A stretch of DNA of 9,520 nt from NCBI GenBank assembly GCA_030668345.1, contig DAOUUD010000054.1, forward strand, positions 1 through 9,520. The letters are read 5' to 3'. The notes beneath the pieces are model-generated. The model ran no database searches. It was given only the letters and a program-made list of their open reading frames with translations, and was not told the origin of the DNA. Source of the stretch: Candidatus Cloacimonadota bacterium. Lineage in GTDB: Bacteria; Cloacimonadota; Cloacimonadia; Cloacimonadales; TCS61. The position numbers and the translations under genes were made by a program. Numbering within the stretch: the stretch's first letter is position 1; every line of letters starts with the position of its first letter. This document shows positions 1 to 6,099 of the stretch, piece by piece.

Positions 1-184
1 CAAGACTTTCTGGATTCCCTATAGTAACTTTATTTCCCCATAATATTGTATTATAGAAATCAGAATTTGAATGTTGATCAATATAAAATCCTCCCTGCCC
101 CAGTCTTAGAGTAAGATCGGCAACGTGAGCGTGAGAAAGAATTACCATGCTCAATATGAAAATAATTATAATTAGCTTTTTCAT
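1..184 (-). CDS. Exported protein, 5' end only (possible beta-helix fragment)
   Basis: The gene starts at ATG 182-184 and runs off the left edge, so only about 61 N-terminal residues are visible. An AAGGTG Shine-Dalgarno site at 189-194 sits five bases upstream. The N-terminus is a clear signal peptide: MKK followed by a run of Ile, Leu, Phe and Val, with likely cleavage near SHAHVA (residues 18-23). The mature part contains GGFYID and then NTILWGN. That last motif resembles the final rung of right-handed beta-helix proteins; the next gene upstream has the matching NSILWDN. Oddly, this terminal-type rung comes only about 25 residues after the signal peptide, with no visible GGGI repeats before it. 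The protein may therefore be a shortened beta-helix paralogue, or the resemblance may be superficial. Signal peptide and reading frame are directly visible; the family is an inference. Confidence 0.75.
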   Translation of the reverse strand, partial: MKKLIIIIFILSMVILSHAHVADLTLRLGQGGFYIDQHSNSDFYNTILWGNKVTIGNPESL

Positions 185-200
185 CTTACACCTTTGCGAA

Positions 201-293
201 ACTTGACACAAGTCTAAAAGATCTTGTGTTAAGTTGAACTGCTTTCAACTTAAGTCAAGATTGTCCAGCAGTAACCGGACAACTTAACTCAAG
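201..293. repeat. Cluster of four 12-base ACTTRANNCAAG motifs
   Basis: The motif occurs on the plus strand at 201-212 (ACTTGACACAAG), 248-259 (ACTTAAGTCAAG) and 282-293 (ACTTAACTCAAG). It occurs inverted at 223-234 (ACTTAACACAAG on the minus strand). The inverted copy pairs with 201-212 over 12 positions with one G-T type mismatch and a 10-base loop. It could also pair with 282-293 with one mismatch. A separate short dyad, TTGTCC at 261-266 with GGACAA at 277-282, lies inside the cluster. The cluster fills the gap between two minus-strand genes, so it would be transcribed as the 3' end of the beta-helix mRNA and possibly as the leader of the next gene. Its function is unknown. Confidence 0.7.
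229..253. other. Perfect 10-bp inverted repeat (hairpin, 5-base loop)
   Basis: TTAAGTTGAA at 229-238 is the exact reverse complement of TTCAACTTAA at 244-253, around a five-base loop. It shares bases 229-234 with the competing hairpin 201-212/223-234, so the two cannot form at once. It lies downstream of the stop codon of the beta-helix gene on the minus strand and might stop transcription or protect the mRNA 3' end. There is no clean T-run directly after it in that direction, so I do not call it a standard intrinsic terminator. Confidence 0.55.
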
Positions 294-306
294 TTTCATT
301 TACCAA

Positions 307-2040
307 TTATTTCAGCAGCAAGCACTTTTTTACTGCTTCGGTTTTACCATTAACATTTAATTTATAGAAATAAATTCCTGAACCTACTTGATTGTCATTG
401 GAATCTTTCCCATCCCAGATTACAGAGTGCTCTCCTGCTGAAATCTGATTGCTGACAAGTTGTTTTACTTTTTGCCCTTTAATATTATAAATTGTAAGAT
501 TAACTTTGCTTTGTTCGGGAATTGAAAATGAGATTGTTGTTGTTGGGTTGAAGGGATTGGGAAAGTTTGCTAATTGGTAATCGGTTACTGGTAACTGGTC
601 ATTGGTAATTCCCACATGTGGTTCTCCCAAAGGATTTTCATAAGCTCCTATATCTGGCATTGATCCTGCAGGATCGGGACGAGGATTTCCTTCAATGTCA
701 TATTCGGGAGCATAGTATACACCAGATGGAAAAAACGGAGTTACATATAATTCGATTGTTTCTATTCCTGCTCCTATACAGGGACTGGTATCCTGTAAAT
801 GGAAATCACCTTCCTCAGGATTAATGAATGAAGGATCGGATTCAATATTGCCTTCACCCCAAAAAACTGGCCAATAGGATGAGGACACAATTCCGTATTG
901 CCCATTCTCAATATCTGAATTATGAATACTCATTGTTGCAATACTGTATGTATTTATGTGTTGATTCAAATACACCTGTTCAGGTTCATTATCCCACAAT
1001 ATGCTATTTACTACTAATGTTTGATGAGAACTAGTATCATTATTGCTGCAGTAAATACCACCACCATGATTAGAAAAATTTGATGTAATGGTTGAATTCA
1101 TAATAATTGTTTCAACTCCATAAACACCACCGCCTATGTATAACCCGCCACCATTATTTTCAGTTTCATTATCTCTGATCAGTACATTATCCAAAATAGT
1201 ATCTGTATTTCCAATAGCTATTCCACCACCTGAATTATTTGCGATGATCGTATTTCTTATCTCAAGTTGGTCGAATTCACCAACTAAACCACATCCAGAG
1301 TTATCCGAGATTATAACATTATTCAAATACATGCTTTCGCAAACAAGACCATGAAGTCCTTCCATAGAATTGTTTTGTATCTTCACTTGAATCAACTCTA
1401 CACATGCCCCAATACAGAAAATCCCGCCACCCTGTAAAGTTGTATTGTTATTTGATATTGTTACTCGTTCTAATGAAAGTGTAGATCCGGCAATTACAAT
1501 CCCACCACCACCAGAATATGAAGAATTATCTTCAATTATTAAATCTTTTAATATTGGTCCAGGGGAGGCGGTATATGAATAATCTATAAAAATACCACCT
1601 CCATAGTTTGCATAGTTGTTCTTTATTACTAAATTCTCTAATATAGGCATTGTTAGTATAGAATTGGAGTCTTCAATATAAATTCCACCCCCACTATCAG
1701 TGTTATAACCATTTTGAATAGTAAAACCGCACAGAACAGATGTTGAATCTTCAACACTACATACAAAAGTAACAACACTTCCATTTTGATTGCCATCAAT
1801 AATTGTCTGGGAAATATAAGTAGTATCTTGAGTTGTTAGGAATAAACTGGCAACCGTTATATTTTTCATATAGTAATAGATATTTTCATAATAAATACCC
1901 GGTGAAACCAATACAGTATCACTTTCTGTACTCATAATGATACCTTCTTGAATTGTTGGGTAATCCTCAGGAATATTTATAATTGCTGCAGATAAATTCA
2001 AAATAAATACAAAAAATAAAAAGAGTATAATATTTTTCAT
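307..2040 (-). CDS. Secreted right-handed beta-helix protein with C-terminal sorting domain
   Basis: A 577-residue protein with a signal peptide (residues 1-19, MKNIILFLFF then a hydrophobic run ending LSAA). Residues 22-50 (IPEDYPTIQEGI to VSPGIYYENI) are the usual entry to a pectin-lyase-like beta-helix. GGGI-type turns recur near 117, 147, 177, 204, 271, 297 and 326, marking successive rungs, and NSILWDN lies at 345-351. Residues 401-468 (DPSFINPEEGDFHLQDTSPCIGAG to DIGAYE) are the usual closing segment of such surface proteins. Residues 492-577 begin NFPNPFNP and form a FlgD-like Ig sorting domain, the kind used for type IX-like secretion or surface attachment. ATG 2038-2040 is preferred over the in-frame ATG at 2050-2052, because GGGAGG at 2045-2050 is a Shine-Dalgarno site for it. 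The protein is probably at the cell surface. Its ligand or enzyme activity, if any, cannot be read: no catalytic motif is evident. Confidence 0.9.
   Translation of the reverse strand: MKNIILFLFFVFILNLSAAIINIPEDYPTIQEGIIMSTESDTVLVSPGIYYENIYYYMKNITVASLFLTTQDTTYISQTIIDGNQNGSVVTFVCSVEDSTSVLCGFTIQNGYNTDSGGGIYIEDSNSILTMPILENLVIKNNYANYGGGIFIDYSYTASPGPILKDLIIEDNSSYSGGGGIVIAGSTLSLERVTISNNNTTLQGGGIFCIGACVELIQVKIQNNSMEGLHGLVCESMYLNNVIISDNSGCGLVGEFDQLEIRNTIIANNSGGGIAIGNTDTILDNVLIRDNETENNGGGLYIGGGVYGVETIIMNSTITSNFSNHGGGIYCSNNDTSSHQTLVVNSILWDNEPEQVYLNQHINTYSIATMSIHNSDIENGQYGIVSSSYWPVFWGEGNIESDPSFINPEEGDFHLQDTSPCIGAGIETIELYVTPFFPSGVYYAPEYDIEGNPRPDPAGSMPDIGAYENPLGEPHVGITNDQLPVTDYQLANFPNPFNPTTTISFSIPEQSKVNLTIYNIKGQKVKQLVSNQISAGEHSVIWDGKDSNDNQVGSGIYFYKLNVNGKTEAVKKCLLLK
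569..610. repeat. Tandem 7-base repeat within the beta-helix coding sequence
   Basis: Read on the plus strand, 576-610 is five consecutive heptamers: GGTAATC, GGTTACT, GGTAACT, GGTCATT and GGTAATT. GCTAATT at 569-575 is a degenerate sixth. The gene is on the minus strand, where the tract encodes the linker ITNDQLPVTDYQLA (residues 478-491), directly before NFPNPFNP. Seven is not a multiple of three, so gain or loss of one unit would shift the frame and remove the sorting domain. Short heptamer tandem repeats are known in some bacterial genomes, such as those of heterocystous cyanobacteria; any relation here is unproven. Confidence 0.8.
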
Positions 2041-2044
2041 TATT

Positions 2045-2050
2045 CCTCCC
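2045..2050 (-). promoter_or_regulatory. Shine-Dalgarno site that sets the beta-helix start
   Basis: On the minus strand GGGAGG lies four bases before ATG 2038-2040. It overlaps the upstream in-frame ATG (2050-2052), so that ATG cannot use it, which argues for the shorter protein. Confidence 0.75.
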
Positions 2051-2220
2051 ATTTCTCAAAATTGCACCTAACATATATCCCCAAATAAATTATCGCTTTA
2101 GATTTCTTCAAAGTATCATCCCTCAAATTTTACGATTTATTATAATTTCAATCTCACCCGATATTTTTTTCCTGAAAAGATTATGTCAATGTTAAAAAGT
2201 GCTCGAGCTTCGTAATAATA

Positions 2221-2478
2221 TTATTTTGTGATCAGAAACAATATCAAACAAATTAATGCACAATTTATGGAAACCAGCCACAGATAATACAATCCACCTG
2301 TCTTGCCTGCCTCTTTTTTGGTTATCTCTCTGTACTGGTTCGCATAAGAAATTATCTTAAGTCTCAGCCACAGGTAATCGATCTTTATGCCCCATTCTTT
2401 CAGTTTGCCCACCATCATCATACTGGAAACAACATAAATTACAGCGAAGAACAAAATAAGATAAAGAAAAATGAACAT
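2221..2478 (-). CDS. Small membrane protein with two predicted helices
   Basis: An 85-residue protein that I do not recognise. It has a hydrophobic N-terminal helix (about residues 2-22, rich in Phe, Leu, Ile and Val) and a second hydrophobic helix near the C-terminus (about 63-83). Between them is a mostly basic, polar segment (about 24-60, with several Lys and Arg), probably cytoplasmic by the positive-inside rule. The gene has a very good ribosome site: AGGAGG at 2485-2490, six bases before the ATG. This supports it as a real gene despite its length. It stands alone between the beta-helix gene and the hairpin element at 2580-2678, all on the minus strand. The start at the very first residues of helix 1 suggests an uncleaved membrane anchor. 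No function can be assigned. Confidence 0.75.
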   Translation of the reverse strand: MFIFLYLILFFAVIYVVSSMMMVGKLKEWGIKIDYLWLRLKIISYANQYREITKKEAGKTGGLYYLWLVSINCALICLILFLITK

Positions 2479-2579
2479 ATACTTCCTCCTCTAACTATCA
2501 TAAATTATTTAGATTTCAATACTCAATAGTTGTAAGTGCTCATTTTTTAGTCAAATAAAAAAAATATAACCTTATTAGT

Positions 2580-2678
2580 CTACTGCTGGTTCAGGTTTGT
2601 AACCTGAATCATACGTTAGATTTTTACAAATATAAACCGAAATATGTGGTTCAATTAACATAATTGAACCAGCAATAG
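2580..2678. mobile_element. Two-hairpin inverted-repeat element (REP-pair or MITE-like)
   Basis: The 14-base ends CTACTGCTGGTTCA (2580-2593) and TGAACCAGCAATAG (2665-2678) are inverted repeats with one mismatch. Each end carries its own hairpin with an 11-bp stem and a 3-base loop. The left hairpin is TGGTTCAGGTT at 2587-2597 with AACCTGAATCA at 2601-2611 (one G-T wobble). The right hairpin is TGGTTCAATTA at 2647-2657 with TAATTGAACCA at 2661-2671 (perfect). A 35-base spacer separates them. The layout resembles paired REP sequences (BIMEs) moved by Y1-type RAYT transposases, or a small MITE. No transposase gene is in the window. It sits downstream of the yitT-like gene, where the hairpins may also stop transcription. 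The structure is visible; mobility is inferred. Confidence 0.65.
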
Positions 2679-2708
2679 TAAAATTGAGGAGCTTTGGAGA
2701 GAAAAGTT

Positions 2709-3653
2709 TTATCCTTTTTCAGATAGATCAAGATTTCTGCTGCGGAAACCGTAACCCATTACATCGTTAACATCGGTAAGCAGAACGAAAGCACCCGGAT
2801 CTATATCTTTTACAATATCACGCAGGATGGCTACCTGCCTTCTGTTCATGGCACAAAACAGCATGTTCATCTGCTTTCCCGTATAACCGCCTTCTACTTT
2901 GATAAAAGTAACACCACGCATTATTTTATCGTAGATCTTTTCTTTTATTTCTTCCGTTCTTTCTGAGATCACATATACGCCTTTCACGTAAGGAAGACCT
3001 TCACTGGCCAGGTCGGTCATTCTTGTAGCAATGAACAGATTAATATATCCAAGTATTACCACTTTCAAGTCTTTGAATACCAGACCTACAGTAAGAATGA
3101 TCAATGTTTCTATAAGCCAGTAACCCGTTCCAATGGAAATTCCGCTTTTCTGTTTCAGGAGCGCCACCGGAATGTCTGTACCCCCTGTGGACCCTCGAAA
3201 ACGGAAGATAATTCCCAGTCCCAGCCCCAGTAGTACAGAGCCAGCAACAGCCGAAAGGTATATATCCTGAGGAGCTAGCATGGCATAGAATGTTCTTCCG
3301 GCAGATTCGTAAGTATAAGGTGAAAGGTCTTTTAATAAACCAAATTTATATAAGCTTTGAAAACTTAGCAGGTCAGAGAAAATAGAAGTAGTCAACATAC
3401 CGAAAACAGATCGCATGCCGAATCTTTTTCCCATGAATAAAAAGCTGAATATGAAAAGCGGAATATTGAATAAGATCATTGAAATTCCAATAGGAAAATT
3501 GAAAATGTGAAACAATATCTGGGATATACCTCCGATACCACCAGGTACTATTTTATATGGAACTAAGAACCAGGAATAAGCTATGGCAAAAAGGATAGAG
3601 CCGCCTATTATGCCTGATAACTGTATTATGTTTCTTTTCAATTTTTTATTCAT
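2709..3653 (-). CDS. YitT-family membrane protein with C-terminal DUF2179
   Basis: A 314-residue protein matching the YitT/YqfU family in layout and length. The N-terminal part is a multi-helix membrane region, with helices about 12-32, 38-70, 80-100, 131-150, 176-195 and 197-212. It carries the family motifs VPYKIVPGGIGGIS (31-44) and RGSTGGTD (153-160). The soluble C-terminal part (about 225-306) is a DUF2179 domain with GGYTGK (255-260) and the closing GYGFRSR (300-306). The protein is in the inner membrane; its substrate is not firmly known for the family, and transport is suspected but unproven. GGAGG at 3658-3662 sits four bases before the start ATG. The gene is divergent from the nucleoside kinase across 141 bases. 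The family call is firm and the function unknown. Confidence 0.9.
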   Translation of the reverse strand: MNKKLKRNIIQLSGIIGGSILFAIAYSWFLVPYKIVPGGIGGISQILFHIFNFPIGISMILFNIPLFIFSFLFMGKRFGMRSVFGMLTTSIFSDLLSFQSLYKFGLLKDLSPYTYESAGRTFYAMLAPQDIYLSAVAGSVLLGLGLGIIFRFRGSTGGTDIPVALLKQKSGISIGTGYWLIETLIILTVGLVFKDLKVVILGYINLFIATRMTDLASEGLPYVKGVYVISERTEEIKEKIYDKIMRGVTFIKVEGGYTGKQMNMLFCAMNRRQVAILRDIVKDIDPGAFVLLTDVNDVMGYGFRSRNLDLSEKG

Positions 3654-3727
3654 TTCAACCTCCGAAGGCGCAATTTAAATTTCCTATTTTAAAGTCAATC
3701 AAAAATAGTGGATAGCAAAATGGGAAA

Positions 3728-3733
3728 ATTATA
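3728..3733 (-). promoter_or_regulatory. Candidate -10 box for the yitT-like gene
   Basis: On the minus strand this is a perfect TATAAT. The -35 partner 17 bases upstream is weak (TTTCAA). It would give a leader of about 65-70 bases. It lies right beside the -35 of the oppositely oriented kinase promoter. The match is seen in the sequence; activity is inferred. Confidence 0.35.
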
Positions 3734-3735
3734 CC

Positions 3736-3766
3736 TTGACTTGAAAGCGGTTGAAACAAATATAAA
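3736..3766 (+). promoter_or_regulatory. Candidate sigma-70-type promoter for the nucleoside kinase
   Basis: TTGACT at 3736-3741 (five of six to TTGACA) and TATAAA at 3761-3766 (five of six to TATAAT) are separated by 19 bases, slightly long. It predicts a leader of about 20 bases before the TTG start at 3795. The FCB group often uses different promoter motifs, so this remains tentative. Confidence 0.4.
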
Positions 3767-3784
3767 TAGGCTTTTTTAAAACTT

Positions 3785-3789
3785 GGAGG
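3785..3789 (+). promoter_or_regulatory. Shine-Dalgarno site that sets the TTG start of the kinase
   Basis: GGAGG lies five bases before TTG 3795-3797. The earlier in-frame TTG at 3783 overlaps this site, and the ATG at 3790 is out of frame and stops after five codons. The start is therefore most likely TTG 3795. Confidence 0.65.
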
Positions 3790-3794
3790 ATGAT

Positions 3795-5441
3795 TTGTTT
3801 AAAGTAGAATTAAAGATAGATGATGAACATTTTAAGGCGCTGGCTTTTGCCAAACCCACTAAGATAAAAACCATTATTACCAGCGAAGATATTAAGCAAC
3901 ATATTGTAGCTTACAAAATAGATTGCAGATACATCAGTTCGCAGGAAATTATAGATAAAGATGTAAAACTCTATTGTGTTTCCACCGATTCCACAGAAGG
4001 ACAGTTGATCTATCAGGATACTTCCATCTTTATACTTTGTAAGGCATTCCACCATATCTTTTCCAATGGCAATAAATTGATAATCGAACATTCTATAGGT
4101 GATGGTGTTTACGGTGAGATATTGGGTTATGCATTTTCCGAAAAAGATGTGGAAAAACTCAGGTCTGAAATGCAGAGTATAATTAATCGTTCACTGCCCA
4201 TAGTAAAGGAATCATTATCTCCCAAAGAAGCAGAAGAAAAGGCGTTGAAGCAGGGTCGGGACGACATAGTAAGAAATTTGAAATACAAGGCGATCGACTT
4301 TTATAAATGCGAAGAATATTATGATTATTTCCTGCGCCAGTTGGCAGATAATTCTTCGGTGGTCAGAAGTTTTGAAATCGTATATCATTCACCCGGACTA
4401 ATTTTAAGATTTCCACGCAGCGGTGAACCAGAAGTAAAGCAGAACTTCAAGTTTCCTAAAAATCTTTTTACCATGCACCAGGAACATGACAAGTGGCTCA
4501 GCATTTTAAAAGTAAATATGGTAAGCGGTTTGAATAAAGCTATAAATGATTACAAGGTAACAGATTTGATTCAGATAGAAGAAGCACTGCATGAAAAGAA
4601 GATCGCTGATATTGCTAACCAGATAACCTGGAAAAAAGATGTAAAACTGGTTCTCATTGCCGGTCCTTCTTCTTCGGGTAAGACATCATTCGCCAAACGG
4701 CTTTCTATCCAGTTAAGAGTGAATGGTCTCTATCCGTATATTCTCAGTATGGATGATTATTTTCTTCCTCGCAGTCATACTCCCAAAAAGGAAGATGGAG
4801 AATATGATTTTGAAAATATTAGAGCACTTGACCTGGAACTTTTGAACAAAGACCTGAAAGCTTTATTGAACGGAAAAGAGATTGAACTGCCTAAATTTAA
4901 TTTTACGAACGGTATGCGGGAGCAAAGTTATAGAAAACTACAACTTAAAGAAGATGAAGTTCTCATCATGGAAGGTATTCATGGACTGAACGACGAATTG
5001 ACATCCTCAGTACCTTTCAATCAGAAATTGAAGATCTATGTGAGTGCTTTGAATAATCTGAACATCGATGCGCACAACAGGATTCCAACCACCGATTCAC
5101 GTAAAATTAGAAGAATAATACGGGATTACAATTACCGTGGTCATACAGCCGAACAAACACTGCAGATGTGGGATTCGGTACGGGAAGGCGAAGATGCGAA
5201 TATTTTCCCCTTCCAGGAAAATGCTGATTTTATGTTCAATAGCATTCTAACGTATGAACTGGGCGTACTTAAAAAATACGTAAAACCGCTGTTAAAGAGT
5301 GTCTCAGATTATTGCCCCAGCTACCTGGAAGCAAAAAGATTAATGAGACTCCTCGATCATATATTTAATATCCAGGATGATCTTGTTCCCTCTAATTCCA
5401 TCTTGAGAGAGTTTATCGGCGGGAGTATTTATATTTATTAA
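3795..5441 (+). CDS. Nucleoside (uridine-type) kinase with ThrRS-like N-terminal region
   Basis: A 548-residue protein that probably phosphorylates uridine or a related nucleoside using a nucleoside triphosphate, in the cytoplasm. The C-terminal half is a uridine-kinase/phosphoribulokinase-type P-loop domain. It has Walker A GPSSSGKT (290-297), the SMDDYFLPR substrate loop from 318 and the IMEGIHGLN strand (391-399). The first 280 residues resemble the TGS and second-additional domains of threonyl-tRNA synthetase, as in the long bacterial nucleoside kinases of about 550 residues. The HxxxH editing-site pattern is not evident around FHHIF (84-88), so this part probably has no tRNA-editing role. 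The TTG start is chosen from the GGAGG spacing. The gene stands alone on the plus strand and converges on the envelope operon 39 bases downstream. The family is well supported; the exact nucleoside is not. Confidence 0.88.
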   Translation: MFKVELKIDDEHFKALAFAKPTKIKTIITSEDIKQHIVAYKIDCRYISSQEIIDKDVKLYCVSTDSTEGQLIYQDTSIFILCKAFHHIFSNGNKLIIEHSIGDGVYGEILGYAFSEKDVEKLRSEMQSIINRSLPIVKESLSPKEAEEKALKQGRDDIVRNLKYKAIDFYKCEEYYDYFLRQLADNSSVVRSFEIVYHSPGLILRFPRSGEPEVKQNFKFPKNLFTMHQEHDKWLSILKVNMVSGLNKAINDYKVTDLIQIEEALHEKKIADIANQITWKKDVKLVLIAGPSSSGKTSFAKRLSIQLRVNGLYPYILSMDDYFLPRSHTPKKEDGEYDFENIRALDLELLNKDLKALLNGKEIELPKFNFTNGMREQSYRKLQLKEDEVLIMEGIHGLNDELTSSVPFNQKLKIYVSALNNLNIDAHNRIPTTDSRKIRRIIRDYNYRGHTAEQTLQMWDSVREGEDANIFPFQENADFMFNSILTYELGVLKKYVKPLLKSVSDYCPSYLEAKRLMRLLDHIFNIQDDLVPSNSILREFIGGSIYIY

Positions 5442-5480
5442 TCCAGGCGTGCAATTTCAGTAAAAAAAATTGTGGAAAGA

Positions 5481-6083
5481 TTACTCTTCCTCTTCATCCT
5501 CTTCTCTGGGTTTTATCCTTTCGGGCATTTTCCACATAACTTCTATCTTCGAAATAATGAATTCTGTAAGAACAAAACCTGTACTGATAGTGATCATAAT
5601 TACAAATGCATTTGTAAAGTAACGAACAACAAATTGTCCGATCAAGGGTTTTCCCAGAAGCAGGTGAACAGCAATGTGAACCATAGTATAACTCACTGCT
5701 GCCAGGATACTGAAAAAAAGATTACGCAAATAACGAATGCTGGAATTCCAGATCGAACGGAAGATAAGTGTAAAAACCAGGAACAATGAAAAGCTGTACA
5801 GACAAAGGAAAGTGAAGCTTCCCAATTGATTCAGCATGGTGGTTTTTTTCAGGATAAATGAGTAAATAATTGATAGTGCAAATACAACAATCAGGGTATC
5901 GATAAACTTCAAATATTTTGTGGTGAAATATACGAAAGTTCCCAGTATAGCAAAGATAGTAAATTGAAAGCCCAACTGATGGATATCCAGCATAGTATAT
6001 CCCAGGAATGAGGCTACTACAACGCTAAGAAAAAGAGTTGCTGCAAGCAATATGAAAAAATGTATTATTTTGATAAAACTCAT
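5481..6083 (-). CDS. Six-helix membrane protein with acidic C-terminal tail
   Basis: A 200-residue integral membrane protein that I do not recognise. Predicted helices lie at about 6-28, 36-56, 60-79, 90-109, 120-142 and 154-178. They are joined by short loops with basic residues, such as FRSIWNSSIRYLRN (108-121). The C-terminus is a short polar tail ending in an acidic cluster, REEDEEEE (193-200), which could bind a cation or a basic partner. AAGGAG at 6090-6095 lies six bases before the ATG. It is the last gene of the minus-strand operon, starting 16 bases after the stop of the outer-membrane barrel gene, so a shared envelope role is likely. No catalytic or transport motif can be seen, and no function is claimed. 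Confidence 0.8.
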   Translation of the reverse strand: MSFIKIIHFFILLAATLFLSVVVASFLGYTMLDIHQLGFQFTIFAILGTFVYFTTKYLKFIDTLIVVFALSIIYSFILKKTTMLNQLGSFTFLCLYSFSLFLVFTLIFRSIWNSSIRYLRNLFFSILAAVSYTMVHIAVHLLLGKPLIGQFVVRYFTNAFVIMITISTGFVLTEFIISKIEVMWKMPERIKPREEDEEEE

Positions 6084-6099
6084 TTCTTTCTCCTTAAGC

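Noticed and set aside
569..610. CRISPR-like repeat array
   Set aside because: The units are 7 bases and contiguous, with no spacers. It is a simple tandem repeat inside a coding sequence.
618..1354. Three plus-strand open frames of 68-72 codons inside the beta-helix gene
   Set aside because: They are antisense shadows of a gene with a clear signal peptide, rungs and sorting domain, and the peptides look unlike any family.
2184..2189. Perfect TTGACA on the minus strand upstream of the beta-helix gene
   Set aside because: No acceptable -10 box lies 16-18 bases downstream; the nearest TATAAT (2139-2144) is 39 bases away.
3810..4091. 93-codon minus-strand frame within the kinase gene
   Set aside because: It lies wholly antisense to a well-supported gene and has no ribosome site or recognisable domain.
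5452..5472. Possible terminator hairpin between the convergent kinase and membrane-protein genes (CAATTT / AAATTG)
   Set aside because: The stem is only six AT-rich pairs with a loop made mostly of A. It is too weak to call, although some terminator is expected here.
5472..5789. 105-codon plus-strand frame opposite the six-helix membrane protein
   Set aside because: The composition (many Asn, Lys, Cys and Gln) is that of an antisense shadow, while the minus-strand protein has coherent membrane helices and a good ribosome site.
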